In this document: piece after piece, positions 1 to 9,194 of the stretch
How positions within the stretch are numbered: the stretch's first letter is position 1
Layout of the letters: each line of letters starts with the position of its first letter
Source of the DNA: Dermabacter vaginalis
Lineage (GTDB): Bacteria; Actinomycetota; Actinomycetes; Actinomycetales; Dermabacteraceae
Assembly (NCBI RefSeq): GCF_001678905.1
Contig: NZ_CP012117.1
Span: 682,001 to 746,000, forward strand
DNA length: 64,000 nucleotides
Reading direction: 5' to 3'
Program-made: the position numbers and the translations under genes
Notes under the pieces: generated by a model
Databases searched by the model: none
What the model was told of the DNA's origin: nothing
Seen by the model: the letters and a program-made list of their open reading frames with translations, nothing else

Positions 1-306
1 CTCCTTGCCGGCCATCGTAATGGTGACCAGCATGCCGGGCTCGACAATCCCGTCGTCCGCGGGGGTCTCGCCAACAATAGCGGTCTTGAGGAGGGCCTTG
101 AGCTCGGCGATGCGAGCTTCGAGTTTGCCCTGTTCTTCGCGTGCGGCGTGGTAGCCGCCGTTTTCTTTGAGGTCGCCCTCGTCGCGGGCGGCCGCGATGC
201 GCTCTACAACCTCGGTGCGTCCGGGACCCTCGAGATGCTCGAGTTCCTTGACGAGGCGGTCGTAGGCGTCCTGAGTGAGCCAGGTGCCCTGGTTGGGTTC
301 GCTCAT
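1..306 (-). CDS. greA: Transcription elongation factor GreA, partial (3' end outside window)
   Basis: GreA binds the secondary channel of RNA polymerase and stimulates cleavage of backtracked transcripts. The visible 102 residues start MSEPNQGTWLTQDAYDRL and continue into the N-terminal coiled-coil (KELEHLEG, RIAAARDEGDLKENGGYHAAREEQG), which carries the acidic tip typical of the family. The C-terminal FKBP-like domain lies beyond the window edge. The start is the ATG at 304-306, preceded on the minus strand by an AAGGAGA ribosome site. The 222-bp gap upstream (307-528) holds its promoter; I see no other gene there. In mycobacteria greA also sits next to the DUF4307 gene and mca. Confidence 0.93.
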   Translation of the reverse strand, partial: MSEPNQGTWLTQDAYDRLVKELEHLEGPGRTEVVERIAAARDEGDLKENGGYHAAREEQGKLEARIAELKALLKTAIVGETPADDGIVEPGMLVTITMAGKE

Positions 307-528
307 GGTTCTCCTTGGGATCAAAAAAAATGCGGACCCCATGGTGGCCATGGGCTCCGAATCCACGTCTCAGTGGTCACACAAGTATACAGTGAACGAA
401 CGTGAAAAGAGATGAGGCACTCGCCACAGCGTCACATTGAGGGGCAATCGTGCCGCGGCCGTTCCGCTTTGATGCGGCCATCAGCTCTCGGGACTTCTCC
501 GATTGCTCGGGGATCATTGCTGAGACCG

Positions 529-936
529 CTATTGCTGCGCTGCCTCACATTTCCTCACGACCCCGCTCACGGCGCTTCCCTGCGTCGTGATCTCGGCGGT
601 GTGCGTTGACAGGCGGTTCGTTTGGGGTGGGATGTGCACGACCGTGTAGCCCACTTGCGCGCGTACAGAATTGAGGGCTTCGAGTGAGCAGTCGAGCGCC
701 GTGCCGGGAGTGGCGTTAACGGAGAACGTCACCGAGACGCGAGAGTCGTTGATGTGGCGGTAGGAGAGCGTGTTCGTTTTGATCGCTTGCGAGGAAATGA
801 AAGCGAAGGCTACCCAGATCACGGTTGCGACGAAGCCCACGGCGATGACCACGGTCCCCACGAGCGCCCAGCGGCGTTTTTCCGGGGAATTTCTCACGCC
901 GTAGCGTTCTTGAAGTGTGCGCTCGCGGGAAGTCAT
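529..936 (-). CDS. DUF4307 single-pass membrane protein
   Basis: A 135-residue protein with a charged N-terminus (residues 1-24), one membrane helix (about 25-50, ALVGTVVIAVGFVATVIWVA) and an extracytoplasmic domain containing two cysteines (LDCSLEAL and VRKCEA). This matches the actinobacterial DUF4307 family (Rv1081c-like), whose function is unknown. It lies between greA and mca as in mycobacteria and is divergent from mca. The only other long reading frame here, on the same strand across mca, is a shadow. Confidence 0.85.
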   Translation of the reverse strand: MTSRERTLQERYGVRNSPEKRRWALVGTVVIAVGFVATVIWVAFAFISSQAIKTNTLSYRHINDSRVSVTFSVNATPGTALDCSLEALNSVRAQVGYTVVHIPPQTNRLSTHTAEITTQGSAVSGVVRKCEAAQQ

Positions 937-970
937 GCCTACATTGTTTCACGTGTGTGAACTTTGTGTA

Positions 971-1969
971 ATGACGACGGGGCGCTACCGCGCAGGCGTG
1001 GCGCCAGAGGAGACGGGTGTGCCGAAAGCTGCCCTCGCACCGAGCGATGAGACCTTCAAGGCACTCTTGAAGCATGGCGGGCACCCCGAAGCCGAAGTCG
1101 AGAAAAACCCGTGTCGCTTGCGACTCATGGCCGTTCATGCGCACCCTGACGATGAGTCCTCTAAGGGCGCTGGAACCATGGCCCGCTATGTCGACGAGGG
1201 CGCCGAGGTCACCGTTGTGACGTGTACGGGCGGCGAGCGTGGTGACATTCTCAACCCGCGCCTCAAGGACGATCCTGAAGCCAATGCCGATTTGAGCGCC
1301 GTGCGCCACCGCGAAATGGACCGCGCGCGAGAAATCTTGGGAATTAACCAGGTGTGGCTCGGCTACATCGATTCGGGCCTCCCCGAAGGCGACCCGCTGC
1401 CCGCGCTTCCGCAGGGGTGCTTTGCTCTCATTGATCCCGAGGAGGCAGCGCGTCCTCTCGTGAAGCTCGTGCGGGAGCTGCGGCCTCACGTCATGCTGAC
1501 CTACGACGAAAACGGGGGCTACCCCCACCCCGACCACATCCACACGCACAAGATCAGCATGCTCGCCTACGAACTAGCGGCGGACCCGAACTACATGCCC
1601 GAGCTCGGCGAGCCGTGGGCCGTGGCGAAGATTTACTATCAGCTGCTGTTCCCGCCGGCCCAGATGATCGCGTACGCCAAATACATGCGCGAGCATGCTC
1701 TCGAGAACCCCTTTGAGGCGCAAATGGAGTACTTTGAAGGCCTCGATCAGCGCCCCATCACTACGCGGATCAACGTTTCGCGGTATCTTGAAGTTCGTGA
1801 TGCTGCGCTTCTCGCGCACGCGACGCAGGTCGATCCGGATGGGTTCTTCTTCGCCGTCTCGAATGAGATCAAACGCGAGGCGTGGCCCACCGAGGACTTC
1901 CAGCTGCGACACTCGCGCATCGGCGTGACGCTTCCGGAATCCGACCTCTTCGAAGGGATTCGCCAATGA
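971..1969 (+). CDS. mca: Mycothiol S-conjugate amidase Mca
   Basis: Mca hydrolyses mycothiol S-conjugates to a mercapturic acid and GlcN-Ins, detoxifying electrophiles and antibiotics in the cytosol. It belongs to the zinc-dependent LmbE/PIG-L deacetylase family. The zinc motif HAHPDDESS is at about residues 54-62, with the later HPDHIHTHKIS histidine cluster. The frame is open further upstream to an ATG at 917, but that start would overlap the divergent DUF4307 gene. I prefer the ATG at 971 (332 aa). Most Mca proteins start near LRLMAVHAHPDDE, so roughly 45 N-terminal residues here are an extension or a sign of a later start. The stop overlaps the next gene (ATGA). Confidence 0.9.
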   Translation: MTTGRYRAGVAPEETGVPKAALAPSDETFKALLKHGGHPEAEVEKNPCRLRLMAVHAHPDDESSKGAGTMARYVDEGAEVTVVTCTGGERGDILNPRLKDDPEANADLSAVRHREMDRAREILGINQVWLGYIDSGLPEGDPLPALPQGCFALIDPEEAARPLVKLVRELRPHVMLTYDENGGYPHPDHIHTHKISMLAYELAADPNYMPELGEPWAVAKIYYQLLFPPAQMIAYAKYMREHALENPFEAQMEYFEGLDQRPITTRINVSRYLEVRDAALLAHATQVDPDGFFFAVSNEIKREAWPTEDFQLRHSRIGVTLPESDLFEGIRQ

Positions 1970-2235
1970 TTCTCGCGCATTTCTCGCCCGTCATTCTCCT
2001 TGCCGATGGCGCGACGACGCCTCCCGGACTGGAGGAGATGACGACCGCGACGGTGACACCGGGGCTGCCCGGCTTTTTCGTGTTTCTTGCGATGGCCGTC
2101 GCGATGCTGCTCCTCGCGCTCGATTTATCGCGGCGCGTGCGCCGTTCGAGCGCGCGTGAAAACGTTCGGCGCCGCATGGAGGAAGCGGCGGAAGCCGAGC
2201 GTGGCGAGAGCCGTAACGAGGCTGAGCGTTCTTAG
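1966..2235 (+). CDS. Small membrane protein downstream of mca
   Basis: An 89-residue protein starting at the ATG that overlaps the mca stop codon, so the two are translationally coupled. It has a hydrophobic N-terminus (residues 1-12), one strong membrane helix (about 32-52, LPGFFVFLAMAVAMLLLAL) and a basic then acidic cytoplasmic tail (RRVRRSSARENVRRRMEEAAEAE). It sits where mycobacteria have Rv1083, also a small membrane protein after mca. Function unknown. The gene is convergent with trhA, overlapping it by four bases. Confidence 0.75.
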   Translation: MILAHFSPVILLADGATTPPGLEEMTTATVTPGLPGFFVFLAMAVAMLLLALDLSRRVRRSSARENVRRRMEEAAEAERGESRNEAERS

Positions 2236-3008
2236 ACGACCGATAGCCACACGGCGACGAGGTGGCATACGAAACCCACAACCGTGAACGAGTGGAAGAT
2301 TTCGTGGAAGCCGAACCACGCCGGTGAGGGGTTGGGCTTTTTCGTGCCGTAGACAACCGCGCCGAGCGTGTAGGCGACGCCACCCGCGATGATGAGCGCG
2401 ATGACGGCTGCACCGCCGCCGGCATAGAGCTGAGGCATGTAAAAGATTGCGACCCAGCCGAGGGCGACGTAGGCGGGGACGTAGAGCCAGCGCGGGGCGC
2501 TCGTCCAGAAGATTCTGAAGGCCACGCCGATGAGGGCGCCGACCCAGCACACCGCGAGGAGCACGGTCGCATCCTGCTGATTGAGGAGCGCGACGGCGAG
2601 CGGGGTGTAGGTACCGGCGATGATGAGGAAGATGTTTGCGTGGTCGAAGCGCCGGAGCGCCAGCGTCCCCTGAACCGACCAGGTCCCGCGGTGGTAGGTC
2701 GCGGAGACGCCGAAGAGCATGCCAGCGGTCACGATAAACACGACGGTTGCGAGCCGCACGGCGAGGGTGGAGCCAGTCGCGATGAGGAGCATGCCCGCGA
2801 TGAGCGCGGCGGGAAAGGCCACCAGGTGGATCATGCCGCGCAGCTTCGGCTTATTCGGCAAAGTGGGCAGGTGAATGCCGTACGCGCCGAGGAGCTCGGG
2901 AACGCTTGTTCCGGTGCCGGCGCTGGGAACAGCTTCACCGGCGGTCGGGGTCTTGGAAGTTCCGACGCTTGCCTCGCTTCGCTGCGCATCTCGCTGGTCA
3001 GTGCTCAT
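2232..3008 (-). CDS. trhA: TrhA/hemolysin III family (PAQR-like, CREST) membrane protein
   Basis: A seven-helix integral membrane protein of the hemolysin III/YqfA group. These are proposed to be membrane-homeostasis proteins or hydrolases rather than true hemolysins. Conserved family residues are visible: ATYHRGTW after helix 2, RRFDHANIFLIIAGTYTPL in the middle, and FHEIFHSFTVVGFVCHL near the C-terminus, whose His residues form the proposed metal site. I chose the ATG at 3008 (MSTDQRDAQRS, 258 aa). The open frame upstream to 3140 has no family similarity and would overlap the divergent prenyltransferase. Residues 1-60 are a hydrophilic, Thr/Ser/Pro-rich extension. Confidence 0.87.
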   Translation of the reverse strand: MSTDQRDAQRSEASVGTSKTPTAGEAVPSAGTGTSVPELLGAYGIHLPTLPNKPKLRGMIHLVAFPAALIAGMLLIATGSTLAVRLATVVFIVTAGMLFGVSATYHRGTWSVQGTLALRRFDHANIFLIIAGTYTPLAVALLNQQDATVLLAVCWVGALIGVAFRIFWTSAPRWLYVPAYVALGWVAIFYMPQLYAGGGAAVIALIIAGGVAYTLGAVVYGTKKPNPSPAWFGFHEIFHSFTVVGFVCHLVAVWLSVV

Positions 3009-3139
3009 AACGGTAGCGTAACTTACGGTGACGTAGGTGTCACGGCGGCGGGTGAATCTTGACGTGTTCACCCCACTTTTGTGAAGGAGTCGTGGCAATC
3101 CTTTGCGGCGTGCACGGGAGAGCGTGCACGCCTGCCACA

Positions 3140-3913
3140 ATGGGGGACGTGAATTCTTCGAGAAACCCCGACACTTCGCCGCCCGCCGCGTCTTCAGCGG
3201 AGCGTGGGCCGCGCCATGTCGGCATCATTCTCGACGGTAATCGGCGATGGGCGCGTGCGAAGGGGCTCGAGGTCTCCGAAGGTCACCGCGCCGGTGCCAC
3301 GGTAGTTCTCGACGCCATCGACTGGGCACGCGAGAGCGGGGTCGAAATCCTCTCGCTTTGGTTGCTCTCCACCGATAACTTCCGAAGGCCCGAGGCGGAG
3401 CTCGCGCAGCTCTTTGACATCATCACCGACCTTGCGCGCGCAGTCGCCCACAAGGGCTACCCACTACGTATTCTGTGCGCTGAGAACGTGCTGCCCGCCC
3501 CCCTCGCCGAGCGACTCCATGCGCTGACTTCCGCGGAAAGTGCGACCGAGAAAGCGGAGCGGAATTCGCCCTTCGAGGTCAACCTGGCGATTGGCTACGG
3601 CGGCAGGCGCGAGATTATCGAGGCCGTCCACGCCCTCATCGACGAGGAAATCGCGCGCGGGGGAGACCTCACGAGCCTGCGCACCGCCGTGAGCGAAGGT
3701 AGCGTCGGAACCCACCTCTCCACCGCCGGTCAAAGTGCACCGGACCTGCTTATTCGCACCTCCGGAGAACAGCGGCTTTCAGGCTTTCTCCTGTGGCAAT
3801 CCGTGCACTCCGAACTCGTGTTTTGCGAGGCGTTGTGGCCAGACTTCACGCGCGGCGATTTCGATGCCGCTCTCGACGAATACGCGAGCCGGGAGCGTCG
3901 CTTCGGCGCTTAA
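3140..3913 (+). CDS. uppS: Cis-prenyltransferase (UPP synthase family, likely short-chain Z-FPP synthase)
   Basis: Condenses isopentenyl diphosphate with an allylic diphosphate in cis, providing precursors for the lipid carrier of cell-wall synthesis. Family signatures are intact: GIILDGNRRWARAKG with the catalytic Asp, STDNFRRP, and the C-terminal DLLIRTSGEQRLSGFLLWQS followed by ELVFCEALWPDF. Start is the ATG at 3140 (MGDVNSSRN, 257 aa). The position beside trhA and mca matches Rv1086, the short-chain Z-farnesyl diphosphate synthase, so I favour that role over the long-chain enzyme; product length cannot be read from sequence alone. Confidence 0.88.
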   Translation: MGDVNSSRNPDTSPPAASSAERGPRHVGIILDGNRRWARAKGLEVSEGHRAGATVVLDAIDWARESGVEILSLWLLSTDNFRRPEAELAQLFDIITDLARAVAHKGYPLRILCAENVLPAPLAERLHALTSAESATEKAERNSPFEVNLAIGYGGRREIIEAVHALIDEEIARGGDLTSLRTAVSEGSVGTHLSTAGQSAPDLLIRTSGEQRLSGFLLWQSVHSELVFCEALWPDFTRGDFDAALDEYASRERRFGA

Positions 3914-4096
3914 GGGCGAAGGTGTGTGCGGTTACTGCAGGGGATGATCCTCCGCCCCCGGGTAACGCGAGGGTGAAGGCTCGGTGACCGTCTTGCTTGC
4001 GCGGCGCGCCAGGCGGCTCGAGCGGCGAAAAGCGGTGCAAGGATCGAAGCGATAGCCGGTCGCGGGCGACCGGAAGGACTTCGAAAGCGAGAGACC

Positions 4097-5410
4097 ATGA
4101 ATGCGCCGCTGACCTATGTTCTCGATACGTCCGTTGTGCTGGCGGACCCCCACTCGATCTTTCGATTCGCGGAGCACCACGTTGTGCTCCCGATCGTGGT
4201 GATCACGGAACTGGAAGGAAAGCGGCACCACTCCGAACTCGGGTACTTTGCGCGCCAATCCCTGCGCATCCTCGATGAGCTGCGCGAGACTCACGGCACA
4301 CTCGCCGAGCCACTCCCGCTCGGAACCCAGGGCGGCACACTGAGAGTTGAACTCAACCACCAGAGCCCCGAGAACCTTCCCGACGGCTTCCGCCTTGGAG
4401 ACAACGACACGCGCATCCTCTCCGTGGCGAAAAACCTCCAGGTCGAAGGGGCCGAGGTCGTGCTCGTTTCAAAAGACCTGCCGATGCGCATTAAGGCGAG
4501 CGCCTCGGGACTGAAAGCCGAGGAGTACCGCGCGGAACTCGCGCGCGATCGTGCGTACACGGGCATCACGTCCGCCGAGATCACCGAAGAGCAGATGGCA
4601 GCGCTGTGGAGTGAAGAAAACGGCGCGCGCCACGTGGGCATCGAGATCCCGGAGCTTGCCGAACTTGGCACCCACACGGGCCTCAAACTTTCCTCTCCTC
4701 GTGGTTCCGCTCTCGCGCGCGTGCTTCCAAGCGGCAACGCGCGCCTCGTGCCGGGGGATAGCAATGTGTTTGGGGTGACGGGCCGCAGCGCCGAACAACG
4801 CATTGCGATTGATCTCCTCCTCGACGATGACCTCTCGATCGTGAGCCTCGGCGGCCGCGCAGGCACGGGCAAGTCAGCGCTCGCCCTGTGCGCGGGGCTC
4901 GAGGCCGTTCTCGAAAAACGACACCAACGCAAGATCATGGTGTTCCGGCCGCTGTACGCGGTTGGTGGGCAAGAGCTCGGCTATCTCCCCGGCGACCACG
5001 ACGACAAGATGGGGCCGTGGGCACAAGCCGTGTTCGACACGCTCGGCTCGATGGTCTCCAGCGCGGTCGTGGATGAGGTACTCGGGCGAGGCCTCCTCGA
5101 GGTTCTCCCGCTGACCCACATTCGAGGCCGCTCTCTCCACGACGCCTTCGTGATCGTTGACGAGGCGCAGTCGCTCGAACGGAACGTGCTGCTCACGATG
5201 CTTTCGCGAATCGGCCAAAACTCACGCGTAGTGCTCACTCACGACGTGGCTCAGCGCGACAACCTGCGCGTCGGTCGATACGACGGCGTTGCCTCCGTGG
5301 TCGAGGCGCTCAAAGGTAACGAGCTCTTCGCCCACGTGACGCTGCAGCGTTCCGAGCGCTCGAGGGTCGCCGAACTCGTGACCCGCGTGCTCGACGCGCC
5401 GATTTCGTAA
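4097..5410 (+). CDS. PIN-PhoH fusion ATPase/ribonuclease (PhoH2-like)
   Basis: A two-domain protein in which an N-terminal PIN RNase domain is fused to a PhoH P-loop ATPase; mycobacterial PhoH2 is an RNA helicase/RNase. In the PIN domain (about residues 1-140) acidic residues are visible in [16 protein letters not shown] and GDNDTRIL. The PhoH part has Walker [13 protein letters not shown] (about 255) and Walker [12 protein letters not shown], with the sensor segment [12 protein letters not shown]. 437 aa, normal for the fusion. The 183-bp leader (3914-4096) holds a GC-rich hairpin around 4058-4077 but no gene. In mycobacteria phoH2 also lies upstream of fum. Confidence 0.9.
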   Translation: MNAPLTYVLDTSVVLADPHSIFRFAEHHVVLPIVVITELEGKRHHSELGYFARQSLRILDELRETHGTLAEPLPLGTQGGTLRVELNHQSPENLPDGFRLGDNDTRILSVAKNLQVEGAEVVLVSKDLPMRIKASASGLKAEEYRAELARDRAYTGITSAEITEEQMAALWSEENGARHVGIEIPELAELGTHTGLKLSSPRGSALARVLPSGNARLVPGDSNVFGVTGRSAEQRIAIDLLLDDDLSIVSLGGRAGTGKSALALCAGLEAVLEKRHQRKIMVFRPLYAVGGQELGYLPGDHDDKMGPWAQAVFDTLGSMVSSAVVDEVLGRGLLEVLPLTHIRGRSLHDAFVIVDEAQSLERNVLLTMLSRIGQNSRVVLTHDVAQRDNLRVGRYDGVASVVEALKGNELFAHVTLQRSERSRVAELVTRVLDAPIS

Positions 5411-5416
5411 GCCGCG

Positions 5417-6829
5417 CTACTCGCCCGGGGTTGAGGCCGGGGGAGTGGTCATCGCCGACACGTCGAGCGCGGAATCGAGCTGCTCTTCGGTGAGCTCGCC
5501 GCGCTCGACGTAACCGAGGGCGATCGTCGCTTCTCGAACGGAAACGCGATGCGCGACCGCGTGCTTCGCGATCGCCGCCGCGTTCTCGTACCCAATGAGT
5601 CTATTGAGAGGCGTGACGACCGAGGGAGAGGCCTCGGCAAAGAAGCGTGCGCGATCCTCGTTCGCGCGGATTCCCTCGATCGTTTTCGTTGCGAGGACGC
5701 GCACGGAGTTCGACAAAAGCGTGATTGATTCCAGAAGCGCCGTGCCCATAAGGGGGATCTGGACGTTGAGTTCGAACGCCCCTTGCGCACCACCCCACGC
5801 GATCGCCGCGTCATTGCCCACGACGCGCGCGCACACCATGAGAACCGCCTCGGGAACAACCGGATTGACCTTCCCGGGCATGATTGAACTGCCCGGCTGG
5901 AGATCGGGGAGCGCAATTTCCCCGAGACCCGTGTTGGGGCCCGAGCCCATCCAGCGCAAATCGTTGCAGATCTTCGTGAGCGACACCGCGAGCGTGCGCA
6001 GCGCGCCGCTCATCTCCACGAGCGCATCGCGCGCCGATTGCGCCTCAAAGTGGTTGCGGGCCTCCGTGAGTGGAAGGCCCGTGCGCTCGCGGAGAATCTC
6101 AATCACACGGGGAGCGAATCCGGCGGGGGTATTGATCCCTGTCCCCACGGCGGTTCCACCAAGCGGGAGCTCGGCGGTGCGGGTGATCGCGGCCGTCACT
6201 CGCTCGATCCCGTAGCGCACTTGCGCGGCGTAGCCGCCGAACTCCTGGCCGAGCGTGACCGGGGTCGCGTCCATGAGGTGCGTGCGGCCGCTCTTGACGA
6301 CGCTCGCGAACTCCTCTTCTTTGCGCTCGAGGGCCTCCTTGAGAGCCTCGAGAGCCGGCACAAGGCTTTCCGTAACGTCGCGGGTGACCGCGAGGTGCAC
6401 CGAGGTGGGGAACGTGTCGTTACTCGATTGCGAGGCATTGACGTGGTCGTTCGGGTGCACGAGAAGCGCGTCCGTGCTTGCGAGACGGGCGAGCACTTCA
6501 TTCATGTTCATGTTCGAACTCGTGCCCGAGCCCGTCTGGTACACGTCGATCGGGAACTGCGCGTCAAACTCGCCTGCGCTCACGTGCTCGGCTGCTCGTG
6601 CGATCGCCGTCGCGCGGGCGTTGTCGAGAACACCGAGCTCGGCGTTGGCGAGTGCAGCGGCGCGCTTCACTTCCGCGAGTGCGTGGATGTTCGAGGGTGC
6701 GAGAGGACGATGGGAGATGGGGAAATTCTCGACTGCACGTTGGGTCTGGGCGCCGTAGAGCGCCGAAACCGGAACGCGTACCTCGCCCATGGTGTCGTGC
6801 TCGATACGGAAGTTCTCGGTACCGGTCAT
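5417..6829 (-). CDS. fumC: Class II fumarate hydratase
   Basis: Iron-independent fumarase of the TCA cycle, interconverting fumarate and malate as a cytosolic homotetramer. Start at the ATG at 6829 ([20 protein letters not shown]), 470 aa. The superfamily signature [12 protein letters not shown] is present, as are [13 protein letters not shown] and the catalytic-His region [12 protein letters not shown]. The gene starts one base after the stop of the upstream sugar kinase, so both are probably on one transcript. It converges with the PhoH gene, leaving only six bases between them. Class II fumarases lack the oxygen-sensitive Fe-S cluster of class I enzymes. Confidence 0.96.
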   Translation of the reverse strand: MTGTENFRIEHDTMGEVRVPVSALYGAQTQRAVENFPISHRPLAPSNIHALAEVKRAAALANAELGVLDNARATAIARAAEHVSAGEFDAQFPIDVYQTGSGTSSNMNMNEVLARLASTDALLVHPNDHVNASQSSNDTFPTSVHLAVTRDVTESLVPALEALKEALERKEEEFASVVKSGRTHLMDATPVTLGQEFGGYAAQVRYGIERVTAAITRTAELPLGGTAVGTGINTPAGFAPRVIEILRERTGLPLTEARNHFEAQSARDALVEMSGALRTLAVSLTKICNDLRWMGSGPNTGLGEIALPDLQPGSSIMPGKVNPVVPEAVLMVCARVVGNDAAIAWGGAQGAFELNVQIPLMGTALLESITLLSNSVRVLATKTIEGIRANEDRARFFAEASPSVVTPLNRLIGYENAAAIAKHAVAHRVSVREATIALGYVERGELTEEQLDSALDVSAMTTPPASTPGE

Positions 6830-6830
6830 G

Positions 6831-7772
6831 TCAGTCCTCCGCGGGGGAAAGCGTGCAGCGGTCAGCAATGTCGCGCGCCCACGGCGGGTTCGCTCCGGCG
6901 CGCGAAACGGTTACCGAGGCAAGGAGGGCGGCGTGCGAGAGGATTTCTTCGATTTCGGTGGCCTCGAGCGTGGCAATTTTCTCGCGGCCTTCAGCTCCGA
7001 GGAGGCCCTTGCGCGAAAGCGCATCGAGAAGGCCAGCCGAAAAGGTGTCGCCCGCGCCGACTGTGTCTGCAACGTCGACGCGCACGCCTGGAATGTCCAC
7101 GCGGCCTCTCGCCGTGAATGCTGTTGCGCCCTGCCCGCCGCGCGTGATGACCGCGAGCTTCACCCCGCGGCGAAGCCACGACTGGGCCGCTTGATCGATA
7201 TCGCTCGTCTCGTAGAGCCACTCGAGGTCTTCGTCGGAAGCCTTCACGATGTCGGCGAGCGCGATGTTCTCCTCGATCGGTTTGCGCGCGAGCGAAGGAT
7301 CACCCATGAGGCTCGGGCGAGCATTCGGGTCGTAAGAGATGAGGGCGCTCTCGCGGAGCGAAGCCACGACCGTGCGGAGGGTATCGGCACCGGGATCGAG
7401 CGTCGCGGCAATCGAGCTCGTGTGCACCGCCTCGACTTTTGCGGGAAGATCGCGCGGATCCGGATCCCACGTGATATCGAACTCGTAGGTTGCCGCGCCA
7501 CCCTCGCCGATCGTCGCCGCGGCGGTCGATGTAGTCGTTCCCGGCTTGATCGAACCCTGCGTGAGCGAAACGTTTGATGCTTCCACGTGACGCTCGATTG
7601 CGCGTCCACGCTCATCGTCACCGATGTGCGTGAGAAGGTGCGACGTGTGACCGAGACGGCCAAGGGCAACGGCCACGTTCATGGGCGAGCCGCCCGGGAA
7701 CTCAGCCGTTGGGGCGTCGGTGCGGATCACGATGTCTGTCAGGGCTTCGCCGATTGTTAGATAGGTGCTCAC
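6831..7772 (-). CDS. PfkB-family carbohydrate kinase (fructokinase-like)
   Basis: ATP-dependent sugar kinase of the ribokinase/PfkB family, 313 aa from a GTG at 7772. PfkB signature 1 is seen as [15 protein letters not shown] near residue 27 and signature 2 as [17 protein letters not shown] near 236, containing the catalytic Asp and anion hole. The length and the [10 protein letters not shown] region are typical of fructokinases, but substrate cannot be assigned confidently. The gene sits directly upstream of fumC on the same strand (one-base gap), so they are likely cotranscribed, although no pathway link is obvious. Confidence 0.88.
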   Translation of the reverse strand: MSTYLTIGEALTDIVIRTDAPTAEFPGGSPMNVAVALGRLGHTSHLLTHIGDDERGRAIERHVEASNVSLTQGSIKPGTTTSTAAATIGEGGAATYEFDITWDPDPRDLPAKVEAVHTSSIAATLDPGADTLRTVVASLRESALISYDPNARPSLMGDPSLARKPIEENIALADIVKASDEDLEWLYETSDIDQAAQSWLRRGVKLAVITRGGQGATAFTARGRVDIPGVRVDVADTVGAGDTFSAGLLDALSRKGLLGAEGREKIATLEATEIEEILSHAALLASVTVSRAGANPPWARDIADRCTLSPAED

Positions 7773-7857
7773 CTTCCATATTGTTTCAGATCACAGCACG
7801 AGCCGCATCACTCAAAGTCACGGCGCGCACCGCGGTGGAATTTGGGACAATGCGGGT

Positions 7858-8469
7858 ATGTCCGAATCACACGAGAGACCTCAGCGGAAAAAGCGCGAAC
7901 TGCCCACGAAGAAAAACACCTCGGTGAGAAACCTGGTGTGGGCAATCGGACTCAATCTCATCGTTGTGGCGATTGCGGCGGTCGTGATCGTTGGTCTCGG
8001 TCGAAACGACAGGGATACGACCACATCCGCGCACTCCAACGTCAATGTGGAAGAGAGCGCTGCTCGTGCGAGCGAGGCACTCGGATTTCGTGCGGCTGAT
8101 GCTGAACCCGAAGGTTTCACGGTGCGCGACGCGCAAATGTCGATGGCAGAACCGGCCTTCTGGGAGGTGCGCTACACCTCGCCCTCCGGTGCGCTGGAAA
8201 CACTGCTGCAGGCGCAAACGGATTTTTCCACGCTCTCCCCTCGAATCCGCGGAAAAGTCACGCAGGCGGACTACTTTGAGATCACGGGCACCGAATGCGC
8301 CCAACTCAATGTCGAGGTTCGCTCAACCGATAAGGACAGTGGGGGTACCAAGGCCGCGACGGGCCTCGTGTGCTCCGCTCGAGAAACGACGCTCATCGTG
8401 TACGGGCCGGGGGAGAAAGATGAGCATCTCGCGCTCATGAAGGCCGCCCTCGACCGTGTCAACAAGTGA
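7858..8469 (+). CDS. DUF4245 membrane-anchored protein
   Basis: A 203-residue protein starting at the ATG at 7858 (MSESHERPQRKKREL). It has a basic N-terminus, one membrane helix at about residues 26-45 (LVWAIGLNLIVVAIAAVVIVG) and an exported domain. The WEVRYTSPSG and DKDSGGTKAATGLVC segments resemble the actinobacterial DUF4245 family, found beside fumC/glpX in several genomes. Function unknown. Six bases separate it from the next gene, suggesting a two-gene operon. An upstream extension to 7765 is open but would overlap the kinase start region and is not conserved-looking. Confidence 0.78.
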   Translation: MSESHERPQRKKRELPTKKNTSVRNLVWAIGLNLIVVAIAAVVIVGLGRNDRDTTTSAHSNVNVEESAARASEALGFRAADAEPEGFTVRDAQMSMAEPAFWEVRYTSPSGALETLLQAQTDFSTLSPRIRGKVTQADYFEITGTECAQLNVEVRSTDKDSGGTKAATGLVCSARETTLIVYGPGEKDEHLALMKAALDRVNK

Positions 8470-8475
8470 GGAACC

Positions 8476-9117
8476 ATGAAAGAGAACTCCCACCGCGCCC
8501 CGCACGGCGCCGCCGATGCTACAGAAAAATTGGACGCCACCGAGAAACTGGGTGCCACTCTCGGGGCCGAGCCAACCGAGGTTCTTACGCCCCTGAACAA
8601 CCCCACCTCCACTGCGCCAACAACCACGGCAACATCGCCGCGCGTGGCTGCACCCGCCTCTGAGCCGAACGCTGAGCCTTCGATTCCCCGATCCGCAGCC
8701 GCGACCCCTTCCAAGGCGCCGAAGCAACCGGCTCGCCGCCGACGCTCGACACTTGCCCCCGTCATCGTGGTGCTCGGTCTCATTGCCACCGTGCTTCTGG
8801 CGATTTACGCCTGGGGAGGCATTTTCACCACCGCACAGCTTGCGTGCGTCATCGCGGGAGCCGCACTGTTCGCACTGACGGGAATTCTCGCGGTGCGGAC
8901 GTGCAAGAGTACCGCCGGGCTCATCATTGCGTGGATCCTCGCCTTTGTGCTTCTCTTCGCCCCGCTCCTCGTCGCGATCTTTGCGCAGGGCGGGCCAGCC
9001 CTCACAAGCACCCTTATTTTCGGGGCGATCGGCATGTGGGTCTCGGGTGTCGCAGCCGTCGCTCTCGTTGTCGCCGTAGTTGGCACTTTTCTTCACGCAC
9101 GCGCGGCAGCGCGGTAA
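8476..9117 (+). CDS. Hypothetical membrane protein with Ala/Pro/Thr-rich N-terminal half
   Basis: A 213-residue protein not assigned to a named family. Residues 1-95 are a low-complexity, Ala/Thr/Pro-rich, probably disordered cytoplasmic segment containing a short internal duplication (TEKLDATEKLGAT), ending in a basic patch (PARRRRS). Residues about 96-205 form four membrane helices with short loops. It follows the DUF4245 gene by six bases with a good GAGGAAC ribosome site, so the two are likely cotranscribed. Its stop codon lies in the loop of a strong inverted repeat. Confidence 0.72.
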   Translation: MKENSHRAPHGAADATEKLDATEKLGATLGAEPTEVLTPLNNPTSTAPTTTATSPRVAAPASEPNAEPSIPRSAAATPSKAPKQPARRRRSTLAPVIVVLGLIATVLLAIYAWGGIFTTAQLACVIAGAALFALTGILAVRTCKSTAGLIIAWILAFVLLFAPLLVAIFAQGGPALTSTLIFGAIGMWVSGVAAVALVVAVVGTFLHARAAAR

Positions 9118-9134
9118 TACGGCCACGCTGCCGC
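9103..9134. terminator. Inverted repeat between convergent genes, probable bidirectional terminator
   Basis: The arms GCGGCAGCG (9103-9111) and CGCTGCCGC (9126-9134) are perfectly complementary over nine bases and surround the stop codon of the upstream gene. It lies between convergent transcription units (membrane protein and pcp). There is no clear T-run, as is common in actinobacteria, so the assignment rests on position and stem strength. Confidence 0.5.
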
Positions 9135-9194
9135 TACTCGCGCCGCCGTACACCGCGTGGGGTACATCGCGTACGTGCGCGACAGAACGACACG

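Noticed and set aside
917-970. Upstream start for mca at 917
   Set aside because: Overlaps the divergent DUF4307 start, and the extra residues are unlike the family; the ATG at 971 is more reasonable.
716-1549. 277-codon frame on the minus strand opposite mca
   Set aside because: Antisense shadow of a high-GC gene; no domain, no ribosome site, and mca on the other strand is a clear family match.
6038-7117. 359-codon plus-strand frame across fumC and the PfkB kinase
   Set aside because: Arg/Val-rich low-information sequence opposite two well-identified genes.
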